A stretch of DNA of 32,745 nt from an uncultured Clostridia bacterium (GCA_944375795.1 CALWAU010000036.1:1-32745), one strand, 5' to 3'; positions 23,457-30,620 are shown, counted from the first letter of the stretch. Notes: generated from the letters alone by a model not told the origin. Translations and numbers: made by a program.

Positions 23457-23960
23457 ATGAAAAGGGACAAAATCAGTTTCAGAAGGGCAAAACTCAGCGG
23501 CTGGCTGGATATTCTCGGTCTGCTCGCGTCGCTCGTGATGGTCGCGGGGTACGTGCTCGTCGATATCGTCAAGCTCTCTTCTCTGCCCGAGAAGCTCACG
23601 GACGTCTGGTCGAAGATAGAGGGCTGGGTCGAAAGCGCGTTTTCGGGCATGTTCGGCGATTGGCTGGCGGAACTTCCGCAGTATCCCGGCGTGCCGTATA
23701 CGGTGGTGTTCGGCGTGTTGGCGCTGCTCTTTCTCATCATGGCGGTGTGCGCGTTCCGGCAGGGCAATTCCGTACTTAAACGGGGCGGCTGCGCGTTTGC
23801 GGGCGTGTTGGCGCTTTTGCTCACCGCCGCATTCGGTCTGCTGTTTGCCGAGCATTTCATTTCCGAGGAAGTGGCGCTCAAGTGGTATCTTCTCGCGCCC
23901 TGCGTTTTCTTCCTGCTGCAGATGATACTGAAATTTTCCGCTTACGCGCGGGCATATTGA
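23457..23960 (+). CDS. four-span membrane protein, unknown
   Basis: A 167-aa protein that I do not recognise. Hydrophobic segments lie at about 13-37, 77-100, 110-132 and 143-162. Between the first two is an amphipathic stretch with KLTDVWSKIEGWVESAF. The N-terminus is basic (MKRDKISFRRAK), so it should face the cytoplasm. It has its own strong promoter and terminator, so it is a single-gene unit. AGGTG lies 5 nt before the ATG. Confidence 0.72.
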   Translation: MKRDKISFRRAKLSGWLDILGLLASLVMVAGYVLVDIVKLSSLPEKLTDVWSKIEGWVESAFSGMFGDWLAELPQYPGVPYTVVFGVLALLFLIMAVCAFRQGNSVLKRGGCAFAGVLALLLTAAFGLLFAEHFISEEVALKWYLLAPCVFFLLQMILKFSAYARAY

Positions 23961-24016
23961 TAATCGGTTACAGAAAGCAAAGACAGATTTCTTTAATTAT
24001 AGTCTTATGGAGAGTC

Positions 24017-24071
24017 CTTTTCGGGCAGATACGGCCATCCCGGGTTCCGTATGTGCCCGAAAAGTTGTTTT
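24017..24071 (+). terminator. terminator after the four-span membrane protein
   Basis: An 11-bp stem (CTTTTCGGGCA/TGCCCGAAAAG), one mismatch, then six more pairs (ATACGG/CCGTAT), followed by TTGTTTT. It lies about 57 bp past the stop. Positions 24072-24124 hold nothing that I recognise. Confidence 0.8.
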
Positions 24072-24124
24072 CGGGGGGTTGGTGGCGTTGTTGCGCTATT
24101 GTGCGAAACGCGGAATACGTGCAG

Positions 24125-24418
24125 ACAATCCCTCAGACGGCTGTCGCCGCCAGCTCCCTTTACACAAAGGAGCCTTGGAGAGAGTGCTGTTTTGTTCCCG
24201 TTTTCCTTTGCACAAGGGAGCCGGAGATAGCCTCCGCTTGCATAAAGGCGCGGAAACACCACAAACAAGCCCCTTGCGTAAAGGCGCGGAAACACCAAAA
24301 GCAGGCCCCCTTGCGTAAAGGCGCGGAAACACCAAAAGCAAGCCCCCTTGCGTAAAGGCGCGGAAACACCACAAACAAGCCCCCCTTGTGTAAAGGGGGG
24401 AAATGAAGGGGGGATTGT
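24125..24418. repeat. MITE-like element with ACAATCCC ends, copy 1
   Basis: The element starts with ACAATCCC and ends with GGGATTGT, an 8-bp inverted pair. Inside the left end is a CTCCCTTTACACAA-GGAGCC segment and inside the right end its partner CCCCCTTGTGTAAAGGGGG, so the two ends are related in inverse orientation. It carries an internal 37-bp tandem array and no open frame with a ribosome binding site. Elements with these ends recur at 26485 and 26655, and similar sequences are familiar from many gut Clostridia genomes (recollection, not searched). Confidence 0.75.
24237..24384. repeat. four tandem 36-38 bp repeats
   Basis: Units beginning CTTGCGTAAAGGCGCGG start at 24237, 24273, 24310 and 24347; a degenerate fifth start at 24385 is the element's right end. 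Units differ by a few bases (ACAAACA or AAAAGCA). There are no unique spacers, so this is a minisatellite inside the element and not CRISPR. Confidence 0.88.
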
Positions 24419-24497
24419 TGCCGAAAGGCGCCGTCGGGGCGCCGGGGTCACCGTCGGAGACGGCGGAAAAATTTTTTTGTGAATTGTGAAAAAATTG

Positions 24498-24526
24498 TTG
24501 ACAGAATAAAACGCATGTGATATAAT
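24498..24526 (+). promoter_or_regulatory. perfect-consensus promoter of the riboswitch/EAL operon
   Basis: TTGACA (24498-24503), exactly 17 bp, TATAAT (24521-24526) with an extended -10 TG. This is the best promoter of the window. It starts a leader of nearly 300 nt that contains a hairpin and the c-di-GMP riboswitch, so output is expected to be set by RNA-level control. Confidence 0.93.
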
Positions 24527-24555
24527 AAGCATACCGAAGCAGTCGGGGGCAGTCG

Positions 24556-24597
24556 CCGCCGGCTTTCGGAAAATGCGGAAGCCGAACGGCGGTTTTT
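24556..24597 (+). terminator. terminator-like hairpin upstream of the riboswitch
   Basis: CCGCC-GGCTT (24556-24565) pairs with AAGCC-GAAC-GGCGG (24579-24592, GAAC bulged), followed by TTTTT. It lies between the promoter and the aptamer. It may be a separate attenuator or an upstream fold that affects the riboswitch. Confidence 0.5.
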
Positions 24598-24654
24598 ATG
24601 TCGCCGTAAGCCGGAAAGGGCGGGGCGGCGCGTTCAAAATTTCATAAGTGAGAT

Positions 24655-24730
24655 TGTATAAAGGCAAAGCCGCGGCGACGCGGCGACGCAAAGCTATAGG
24701 GGCTTTATCACGAAGCCAGCCAGTTGCACA
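24655..24730 (+). ncRNA. cyclic di-GMP-I riboswitch aptamer (GEMM)
   Basis: The conserved GEMM-I order is present: GGCAAAG (24663-24669); stem P2 GCCGCG/CGCGGC closed by a GCGA (GNRA) tetraloop (24669-24684); then GACGCAAAGC (24685-24694); then the second arm with GGCTT/AAGCC (24701-24717); and the 3' strand CCAGTTGC (24720-24727), which closes with the 5' GCAA. The GNRA tetraloop normally docks into a receptor in the other arm. The aptamer lies about 95 nt upstream of a degenerate EAL-domain gene, a gene type often under such riboswitches. The call rests on visual motif match. Confidence 0.87.
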
Positions 24731-24778
24731 ATGTTCTCGTTTTGTAAACAAAACGGAATATCGGTGCAACTTTTTTTT
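24723..24778 (+). terminator. riboswitch expression-platform terminator
   Basis: GTTGCAC (24723-24729) pairs with GTGCAAC (24764-24770), enclosing a second perfect hairpin CGTTTTG-TAAA-CAAAACG, and is followed by eight T residues (24771-24778). The left arm overlaps the aptamer's closing strand GTTGC. Ligand binding would hold that strand in the aptamer and block the terminator, so I infer a genetic ON switch with c-di-GMP. Confidence 0.85.
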
Positions 24779-24825
24779 GCGTTCGTGCGGTTTTTGCGGG
24801 CGGCAAATCGACGGGACAGGGAGCC

Positions 24826-25605
24826 ATGGAAAGGAAAAAGGACAAAATCGCGGAGGCGCGGATAAACGAATATCTTGCCGCGGGGATTTCTCCCTTGGAG
24901 TGGCGGCTTTATCCCGTGCGCAAGCTTTCTGACGGTTCCCGCCTCGGCTGGTTTTCCCGTCTGTACGTCAATTCGCTGAAGCTGGGCGCCCTCGCCCCCG
25001 AAACGTACGAGCCGTGTACCGCCGCCACCCTTCGGGGCGCCAAATTGGCGATGCGCCAGCTGGAGGAGGCGGATAGGCTGTTCGATTCCCTTTCGGCGAA
25101 AGGGGAAGCGCTTCCCCTCGTCACGGTGTCGATGCCCCTCAAAATGTTCCTCGGCAAAACTTCCAAACGCGCTTTCGAGGATTTCCTCGGCGGGCTGACC
25201 CCGCAGAAGGCCTCGGCGCTCTGCCTCGCCTTCACGCCGGAGCTGCTGTTCATGAAGCGGGAGGAAATCAATCCACGGCTTGCGGACGCGTCAAAGCTGG
25301 GCATCAGAACGGCGTTGGCGGGCTACGGCGAGGAATATTGTCCGCCGCTGCGGCTGAAAGGCCTCCGATTCGATTACGTCATCTATGCGCCGGAGTTTTC
25401 CCGCGCGGCGGCGAGAGGGGAAGCGGACGCGGCGGCGCTGGCGGAAATGGCGGGCGCGCTCGGCTATGCCCGAATCGCCCGCACGGACGACCCCGATAAA
25501 TATTTCGGGGACGCCGGCCTCGATCCTTCGGCCATTCCCGCCGATTACGTGACGGGCGGCGCGGGGCTGACCGTCCGGGAGCTTCTCGGGGAGGTGCGCG
25601 CATGA
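24826..25605 (+). CDS. degenerate EAL domain protein (pseudo-phosphodiesterase)
   Basis: A 259-aa protein that aligns along its whole length with the EAL c-di-GMP phosphodiesterase fold but lacks its catalytic residues. YPVRKLSDGSRLGWFSRL (29-46) matches the QPI-D---G---GAEALLR segment, with the EAL glutamate replaced. VSMPLKMF (101-108) matches VNLS---F. ALCLAFTPELLF (131-142) matches the LCLEITE block with both glutamates lost. GIRTALAGYGEEYC (159-172) matches GV--ALDDFGTGYS with both aspartates lost. FDYVIYAPEF (182-191) matches VDYIKID--F without the lysine. So it should not hydrolyse c-di-GMP and may be a structural or regulatory partner. It overlaps the next gene as ATGA and lies under a c-di-GMP riboswitch. 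The GGGAG site is unusually close, 2 nt from the ATG. Confidence 0.75.
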   Translation: MERKKDKIAEARINEYLAAGISPLEWRLYPVRKLSDGSRLGWFSRLYVNSLKLGALAPETYEPCTAATLRGAKLAMRQLEEADRLFDSLSAKGEALPLVTVSMPLKMFLGKTSKRAFEDFLGGLTPQKASALCLAFTPELLFMKREEINPRLADASKLGIRTALAGYGEEYCPPLRLKGLRFDYVIYAPEFSRAAARGEADAAALAEMAGALGYARIARTDDPDKYFGDAGLDPSAIPADYVTGGAGLTVRELLGEVRA

Positions 25606-26330
25606 GCCGCTTCCGCAACCGACAGCTCGTATCCAGCGCGGAGGACGCGCGCAAGTACAAGAACAAAATGCGGCTTCTCCGCGGCGTGGTGGGGGTGATT
25701 CTGGTGCTGCTGCTGGCGGGATATATCGCCGTTTCGCTGTATAACCGATTCGGTTCTCTCACGGTCAGCATCAATCGTTATGCAAGCACGCTTTACAGCC
25801 TCACTCTCAGCGAAACGCGGGACTTTAAGGAGCCTTCCGCAACCATCACCGCCGAGGAGGTGCCGGACATCACCAACATTTCCGGCGACGACCTGCCCGC
25901 CGATATCGACAGCATCGACGGCCAGCACAACGGCGACAATTATTTTGCCTATACATTCTATCTCATGAACAACGGGGAAAACACCCTGTCGTACGAATAC
26001 CGTCTGGACCTCACCTCCGTCACCCGCGACGTGGACAGGGCAATCCGAATCCGCCTCTACGTGGACGGGACGCCCACCACCTATGCCCGCACCCGCACGG
26101 ACGGGACGGGTGCCGAGCCGGGCACGGCGGAGTTCCGCACCCAATCCACCGTCATGCTTGCCACCCGCGAAAATTTCGCCCCGGGCGAGGTCACCAAATT
26201 CACGGTGGTCATCTGGATAGAGGGCAACGACCCCGATTGCGTGGACGACCTTATCGGCGGCGAGCTGAAATGCGAAATGCGCTTTTCGGTGATAGAGGAT
26301 GCGGGAAGCGAATCGGCGCAATCGGCGTGA
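25602..26330 (+). CDS. membrane-anchored TasA/camelysin-like extracellular protein
   Basis: A 242-aa protein with a basic cytoplasmic N-terminus, one transmembrane segment (26-48) and an extracellular strand-rich domain. The part NYFAYTFYLMNNGENTLSYEYRLDL (113-137) has the look of TasA/camelysin-type matrix proteins. Near the C-terminus TKFTVVIWIEGNDPDC (198-213) matches VKVTIRIWLEGTD in the SipW-dependent protein downstream, so the two share a domain. It has no clear signal-peptidase site, so it is likely a membrane-held anchor or minor subunit (inference). Its ATG overlaps the EAL-like stop, with GGGAGG upstream, so the two proteins are made together. Confidence 0.65.
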   Translation: MSRFRNRQLVSSAEDARKYKNKMRLLRGVVGVILVLLLAGYIAVSLYNRFGSLTVSINRYASTLYSLTLSETRDFKEPSATITAEEVPDITNISGDDLPADIDSIDGQHNGDNYFAYTFYLMNNGENTLSYEYRLDLTSVTRDVDRAIRIRLYVDGTPTTYARTRTDGTGAEPGTAEFRTQSTVMLATRENFAPGEVTKFTVVIWIEGNDPDCVDDLIGGELKCEMRFSVIEDAGSESAQSA

Positions 26331-26369
26331 CGGGCAAGACAATCGCACAAAGGCGCCTTGAAAAAGGGT

Positions 26370-26443
26370 CAAGGGACGATGTCCCTTGCGGGTGCAGGGC
26401 GGAGCCCGCGAAAAGCCCCCCATAAAGCAAACCAAAGGTTTGC
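26370..26443. repeat. two short palindromes in the post-operon gap
   Basis: CAAGGGAC-GAT-GTCCCTTG (26370-26388) and GCAAACC-AAA-GGTTTGC (26427-26443) are perfect hairpins without T-runs. They resemble dispersed intergenic palindromes. They occupy the gap between the TasA-like gene and the next element; no gene is supported between 26331 and 26484. Confidence 0.6.
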
Positions 26444-26484
26444 GCCCTTACCGCTTCGCGGTCAATGCGGGCATACGCCCGCAG

Positions 26485-26611
26485 ACAATCCCTTTACACA
26501 AGGGAGCCTCGGAAAACGGCGGCGCTCATAAAGCCCCGCTTGCGTAAAGGTGGGGAAACACCACAGGCAAGCCCCCCCTTGTGTAAAGGGGGGAAGTGAA
26601 GGGGGGATTGT
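26485..26611. repeat. MITE-like element with ACAATCCC ends, copy 2
   Basis: Same ends as copy 1 (ACAATCCC and GGGATTGT) and the same CTTTACACAAGGGAGCC and CCCCCCTTGTGTAAAGG internal segments. It has a single 37-bp unit (from 26539), where copy 1 has four. Confidence 0.78.
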
Positions 26612-26654
26612 GAATCCCTTGGAAACAAGGAGATTTCGGAAAAAGCAAGACAAG

Positions 26655-26815
26655 ACAATCCCTCAGACGGCTTCGCCGCCAGCTCCCTTTACACAAGGGA
26701 GCCTCGGAGATGACGGTTCACCAATCCAACGCCCTTTACACAAGGGAGCCTCGGAGATGACGGTGCGCCAATCCAACGCCCTTTGCACAAGGGAGCCTCG
26801 GAAAAGCGGAAGCCT
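26655..26815. repeat. truncated ACAATCCC element with 47-bp tandem repeats
   Basis: It begins ACAATCCCTCAGACGGC with a GGCTTCGCCGCC hairpin, like copy 1, but has no GGGATTGT right end. Instead the segment CCCTTTACACAAGGGAGCCTC repeats with a 47-bp period at 26685, 26732 and 26779. It lies directly upstream of the SipW-dependent protein gene. The next hairpin, CCGGC-GTGT-GCCGG near 26864-26878, is in that gene's leader. Confidence 0.78.
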
Positions 26816-26895
26816 TGGAGAGGCGGGAGCCTTAAATGAGGAAATATAAAATAGTCAAAAAAATCCGGCGTGTGCCGGGAAAAGGAGAAAATATT

Positions 26896-27789
26896 ATGAA
26901 CAAAAACGCACGTAAATTGATCCCTGCGGTTGCGATGCTTCTCGTTTCCGCAACCATGCTTTCCACGGCATCCTTCGCCTGGTTCTCGATGAACAGCCAG
27001 GTTGAAGCCACCGGAATGCAAGTACAAGTAAATGCTCCTGGCAGCATTGTAATTTCTGGTGATAATACTAATTGGGACAGTACGTATGAGTTTACGACTC
27101 CGGCTGTCACTCTCGGCCACGCTTCCTCTTCTACCGGTGTGGAGTTCTTTGCCATTGACCCCGGTTCCATTGCCGTGGACGGAACGCCTAATGCGGATGC
27201 CGTCGTCGAGAAAGTTGCAGCCGCGGAAAATGCAGAAAACCATGAAGATACGTATTCCAATATTTATGGGGTAGTTGGTGCGGCTGCTTACGCCGAATAT
27301 TCGTTCTGGCTTGCTACGACATCTGCCAGTGATATGAACGTGACTTTGGATTCTACTGCTACGATGTTCTCCGCGGAGGGTGAATCCATCGCATCGACGG
27401 ACGCCCTTGCTCCGGCACTTCGTTTTGCTGTTTTGACGGGAGATCCTACGCCTGCGGTTGATTCAAATCAAGACGAAGGCACGGGAAATGTTTGGTTTGG
27501 CGCTACTAACCAGCCCTATTCGGCAGAGGAGAGACCGTATATAACTGCGGGCCCGGTAGCAGAGGGTCAAGGTCAGGCGACCAATGCAACAGATACAGAG
27601 CAATTTGTTGTCGGAGAAACGTTGTTAAAATTAACGGCTTCAGATAATGAAGGAGCTGCTGTGGGCACCGCCGTGAAAGTTACCATTCGCATTTGGCTGG
27701 AAGGTACCGATGCGGCTGCTATCAACGCAAACATTTTGGCGTTGAAGACATTTGACCTGAAAATTACCTTTACGCAAGCTAATGCATAA
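26896..27789 (+). CDS. SipW-dependent-type exported fibre/matrix protein
   Basis: A 297-aa secreted protein. The signal peptide has a basic start, a hydrophobic core and the segment STASFAWFSMN (23-33), typical of substrates of SipW-type signal peptidases such as TasA and camelysin. The mature part is rich in Thr, Ser, Ala and acidic residues, with no Cys, and ends in VKVTIRIWLEGTDAAAINAN and a strand-rich tail, shared with the membrane-anchored paralogue upstream. Base and codon use differ from the neighbours: many A/T-ending codons and lower GC in the mature part. That suggests acquisition or selection for high expression. The gene lies 262 bp upstream of sipW. AAAGGAG precedes the ATG at 8 nt; no clear promoter is seen after the repeats. 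An in-frame upstream start at 26836 lacks a ribosome binding site. Confidence 0.85.
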   Translation: MNKNARKLIPAVAMLLVSATMLSTASFAWFSMNSQVEATGMQVQVNAPGSIVISGDNTNWDSTYEFTTPAVTLGHASSSTGVEFFAIDPGSIAVDGTPNADAVVEKVAAAENAENHEDTYSNIYGVVGAAAYAEYSFWLATTSASDMNVTLDSTATMFSAEGESIASTDALAPALRFAVLTGDPTPAVDSNQDEGTGNVWFGATNQPYSAEERPYITAGPVAEGQGQATNATDTEQFVVGETLLKLTASDNEGAAVGTAVKVTIRIWLEGTDAAAINANILALKTFDLKITFTQANA

Positions 27790-27831
27790 ACGGATTTTTT
27801 AAGTCAAAACAAAAAAGCAAATCAATTTACG

Positions 27832-27873
27832 GGAGAGGCAGACGGCAGGGGGAGCCCTTCCTTCTGCCTCTCC
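27832..27873 (+). other. large hairpin after the SipW-dependent gene
   Basis: GGAGAGGCAGA and TCTGCCTCTCC form a perfect 11-bp stem with a 20-nt loop, 43 bp past the stop. There is no T-run after it. It may stabilise the mRNA of an abundant product or act as a weak terminator before the sipW promoter. Confidence 0.6.
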
Positions 27874-27942
27874 GCCTCTGTACGATTTCCGAAAAAAATA
27901 AGGGAATTATTTCCGATTTGGTAAATTTATACAAAAAAATTT

Positions 27943-27971
27943 GGGACAATTCCGTTCGGATGTGGTATAAT
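27943..27971 (+). promoter_or_regulatory. promoter of the sipW - AAA+ - DUF2357 genes
   Basis: GGGACA (27943-27948), 17 bp, then TATAAT (27966-27971) with an extended -10 TGG. The predicted leader is about 75 nt. Confidence 0.72.
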
Positions 27972-28051
27972 GTTAATATTCCGAACGTCCGCCCTTTTTC
28001 CCGACGCGGAAAAGGAGTTTTCGGAAAATCTTCAACGGAGCCCATGTATCG

Positions 28052-28837
28052 ATGAAAAAAGCACTTAAAATTACGGGGAACGTCATTCTGTGGCTGTTTA
28101 TCGTCTTTTGCGCGATAACGATGATTCTCTCCCTTTCTTCCGCCGCTTCCGGCGAGGGCGTGCCTTCCATTTTCGGCAGAAGCCTCATTTCCATTCAGTC
28201 GGATTCGATGAAGCCCACCTTCAAGGAGGGAGATTTGCTCATCGTCCGTTCGCTGGAGGGGAGCACGGAGCGCATGTACTTAAAGGAGGGGGACGTCATC
28301 ACCTTCCGCGCGGATCTCGACGGGGACGGCACGGCGGAGCTTAATTCCCACCGCATCGTGGCGGTCAACAATCAGGGACACGAGGATACCGACGTCGTTT
28401 CCTATGTCACCAAGGGCGACAACAACGAAACCAATCCGGTAAACGACGCAAACGCCGTTTTATACAGCGACGTCGTGGGGGTGTGGACGGGGACAAAGCT
28501 CTCCGGCCTCGGTTCCGTGCTGGATTTTCTGCAATCGTCCACGGGATTTCTGCTCATCATCGTTTTGCCCCTCGCCGCCTTTTTCATCTATGAATTGTAT
28601 TGCGTGATTTCCGCCATCGTCTCCATGAAACAGAAGAAGGCGGGCATTTCCGCCGCGGACGAGGAGGAAATCAAGCGCAAGGCGGTGGAGGAATATCTCC
28701 GCCAGCAGGCAGCCGCGCAGGCGGCGGGAAGCGCCGGGGAGGCTTCGGAAAACGCGGACGCCCCCGAGCGTGCGGAGAGCGCGGACGGGCAGGCGCCCGC
28801 CCAAACGCCCTCCGAGTCCGATTCGGACGCGGAATAA
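28052..28837 (+). CDS. sipW: ER-type signal peptidase I, SipW-like
   Basis: A 261-aa membrane signal peptidase of the Ser-His (archaeal/ER) type. Catalytic S52 is in the SDSMKPTF motif and the His general base is H100 in SHRI; a Lys is absent, as expected for SipW. The KGDNNETNPVND box (121-132) is conserved. Membrane segments lie at about 9-30 and 165-190. After the second is a long Ala/Glu-rich cytoplasmic tail (195-261), longer than in Bacillus SipW. It very likely cleaves the signal peptide of the exported protein encoded 262 bp upstream. CGGAG lies 12 nt before the ATG. Confidence 0.95.
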   Translation: MKKALKITGNVILWLFIVFCAITMILSLSSAASGEGVPSIFGRSLISIQSDSMKPTFKEGDLLIVRSLEGSTERMYLKEGDVITFRADLDGDGTAELNSHRIVAVNNQGHEDTDVVSYVTKGDNNETNPVNDANAVLYSDVVGVWTGTKLSGLGSVLDFLQSSTGFLLIIVLPLAAFFIYELYCVISAIVSMKQKKAGISAADEEEIKRKAVEEYLRQQAAAQAAGSAGEASENADAPERAESADGQAPAQTPSESDSDAE

Positions 28838-28899
28838 ACGAAAAGGCCGTGTAATGTAATGGAGCGCTCCGCCTCGGAGCAGGCTCCGGGAGGAATGCT

Positions 28900-30504
28900 T
28901 TGAGCAATTTCATCAATTGGTTTTTTGAATTTATGCACCAGCTATTCGGCGGAATCTGGGCGATGATCAAGGGGTTCTTTCTGGGGCTGTTCCAGACGGT
29001 GAACGTCGCGGACTATTGGTCGATATTCCGCAAATACGCGGCGTCGTTCGGCCCGCTGCAATGGATTCTCGCCGTCGTGGTGGTGCTTCTGATGATCGCG
29101 GTGTTTGCGGCGATCGTCTATATGATCGTGCTGCTCGTCCGCAAATGGATTCGCTACCGCCGCACGATGGTGGGCAACGAGGATCTCCTTCGCGAGCTGT
29201 CCGACCTGCACAGGGACGTGGCCAGGCTCACGGCGGAAAAAGAGCGCATCATGGAGCTGAAAATCGCCAACGGCAGCCTGACCGTGGACGCGATCAACGA
29301 AATCGTGGACTCGGTGCGCAAGGACTTCAACGAGGCGGAAGCGCAGGAAAACTCCGTGACCAAAGAGCTTACGGTGATGGAGGACAAGAAGGAGGAGAAA
29401 GAGGAGGAAGCGGTTCCCGCCGCGGGAAAGAGGTTTTTCCGCCTCTCCGCCGTGGACGAAAAGTACGTGTTTTACGAACAGCCGGAGTACCGTCACGATT
29501 TCGACCTCGCCACCCTCTGCGAAGATTTCCGCAATTTCGCCTGTTATCAGATGCATCTCTTTTACGAGCGCAAGACCATTCGCCTGATGTTCGCGGGGCT
29601 TGCCTCCACCAAGATGATTCTTTTGCAGGGTATCTCGGGTACGGGTAAAACTTCGCTGCCCTACGCCATGGGCAAGTATTTCCGCTGCGACGCGACCATC
29701 GCTTCCGTCCAGCCTTCCTGGCGGGACAGAACGGAGCTGTTCGGGTACTTCAACGAATTTACCAAGCGGTTCAACGAGACGGACGTGCTCAAACGCATTT
29801 ACGAGGCTTCCTACAACGACGACATCAATATCATCGTCCTGGACGAAATGAACATCGCCCGCGTGGAATACTATTTTGCCGAAATGCTGTCCGTTCTGGA
29901 AATGCCCAATCCCAAGGAATGGAGCGTTTCGCTCGTGCCCGCGGCGTGGCCGGACGACCCCAGGCATCTGGAGGACGGCAAGCTGATGATTCCCCAAAAC
30001 GTGTGGTACGTCGGCACCGCCAACAACGACGACTCGACTTTCTCCGTCTCGGATAAGGTGTACGACCGCGCGTTTACCATCAATCTGGATTCCAAGGGTG
30101 TGCCCTTCGAGGCGCCGCCCACGCAGTCGTCGCGGATCAGCTATTCCTACGTCGACGAGCTGTATCAGATCGCCGTGCGCGAACATCCCGTTTCCCAGGA
30201 GATTTTGGACAAAATCGCCCAGCTGGACGATTATGTGATTTCCCATTTCCGCGTGGCGTTCGGCAACCGTATCATGAAACAGCTGGATATTTTTGTGCCC
30301 GTGTACGTCGCCTGCGGCGGCACGGAGGTCGAAGGGGTGGATTATATGCTTTCCACCAAAGTCGTGCGCAAGTTCGAGGGGCTGAATCTGTCCCTCATCC
30401 GCGACGAAATCGACCCGCTCATCGAGTACCTCGACAGGCTGTTCGGGAAAGGCGCCATGGCCGAGTGCATTTCCTATCTCAAGCGCATCAAGAAAATGTA
30501 CTGA
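28900..30504 (+). CDS. membrane-anchored McrB-like AAA+ ATPase
   Basis: A 534-aa protein. An N-terminal amphipathic stretch and a transmembrane segment (53-81) are followed by a coiled-coil (95-170) and an AAA+ domain of the McrB type. Walker A is GISGTGKT (244-251) and Walker B IIVLDEMN (311-318). The McrB-like sensor segment VGTANNDDSTFSVSDKVYDRAF (371-392) keeps the N-x-x-D pattern seen in McrB's GTP-specificity motif and an Arg-finger candidate, R390. Classical McrB proteins are soluble and pair with a nuclease, McrC; a membrane anchor is atypical. Translation starts at TTG 28900, six bases after GGAGG; no in-frame ATG is as well placed. It follows sipW by 62 bp and precedes the DUF2357-like gene by 116 bp, so it is probably in the sipW operon. 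Confidence 0.88.
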   Translation: MSNFINWFFEFMHQLFGGIWAMIKGFFLGLFQTVNVADYWSIFRKYAASFGPLQWILAVVVVLLMIAVFAAIVYMIVLLVRKWIRYRRTMVGNEDLLRELSDLHRDVARLTAEKERIMELKIANGSLTVDAINEIVDSVRKDFNEAEAQENSVTKELTVMEDKKEEKEEEAVPAAGKRFFRLSAVDEKYVFYEQPEYRHDFDLATLCEDFRNFACYQMHLFYERKTIRLMFAGLASTKMILLQGISGTGKTSLPYAMGKYFRCDATIASVQPSWRDRTELFGYFNEFTKRFNETDVLKRIYEASYNDDINIIVLDEMNIARVEYYFAEMLSVLEMPNPKEWSVSLVPAAWPDDPRHLEDGKLMIPQNVWYVGTANNDDSTFSVSDKVYDRAFTINLDSKGVPFEAPPTQSSRISYSYVDELYQIAVREHPVSQEILDKIAQLDDYVISHFRVAFGNRIMKQLDIFVPVYVACGGTEVEGVDYMLSTKVVRKFEGLNLSLIRDEIDPLIEYLDRLFGKGAMAECISYLKRIKKMY

Positions 30505-30620
30505 TACCGCGCGCCTGCGCCGGGCCGCTTTATGCGGCTTAATGTAATGCGGTTTTGCGCGGGCCGTAACGGACGGAACAAAGGGAACGGAAAAAGGAAC
30601 AGGAGGAACAGGAGGGCGTT

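Noticed and set aside
24237..24384. CRISPR array
   Set aside because: Units are contiguous and near-identical over their whole length; there are no unique spacers and no cas genes.
24005..24532. 175-codon leftward frame with repeated FPRLYARG-type segments
   Set aside because: It is the translation of the 37-bp tandem repeats and has no ribosome binding site.
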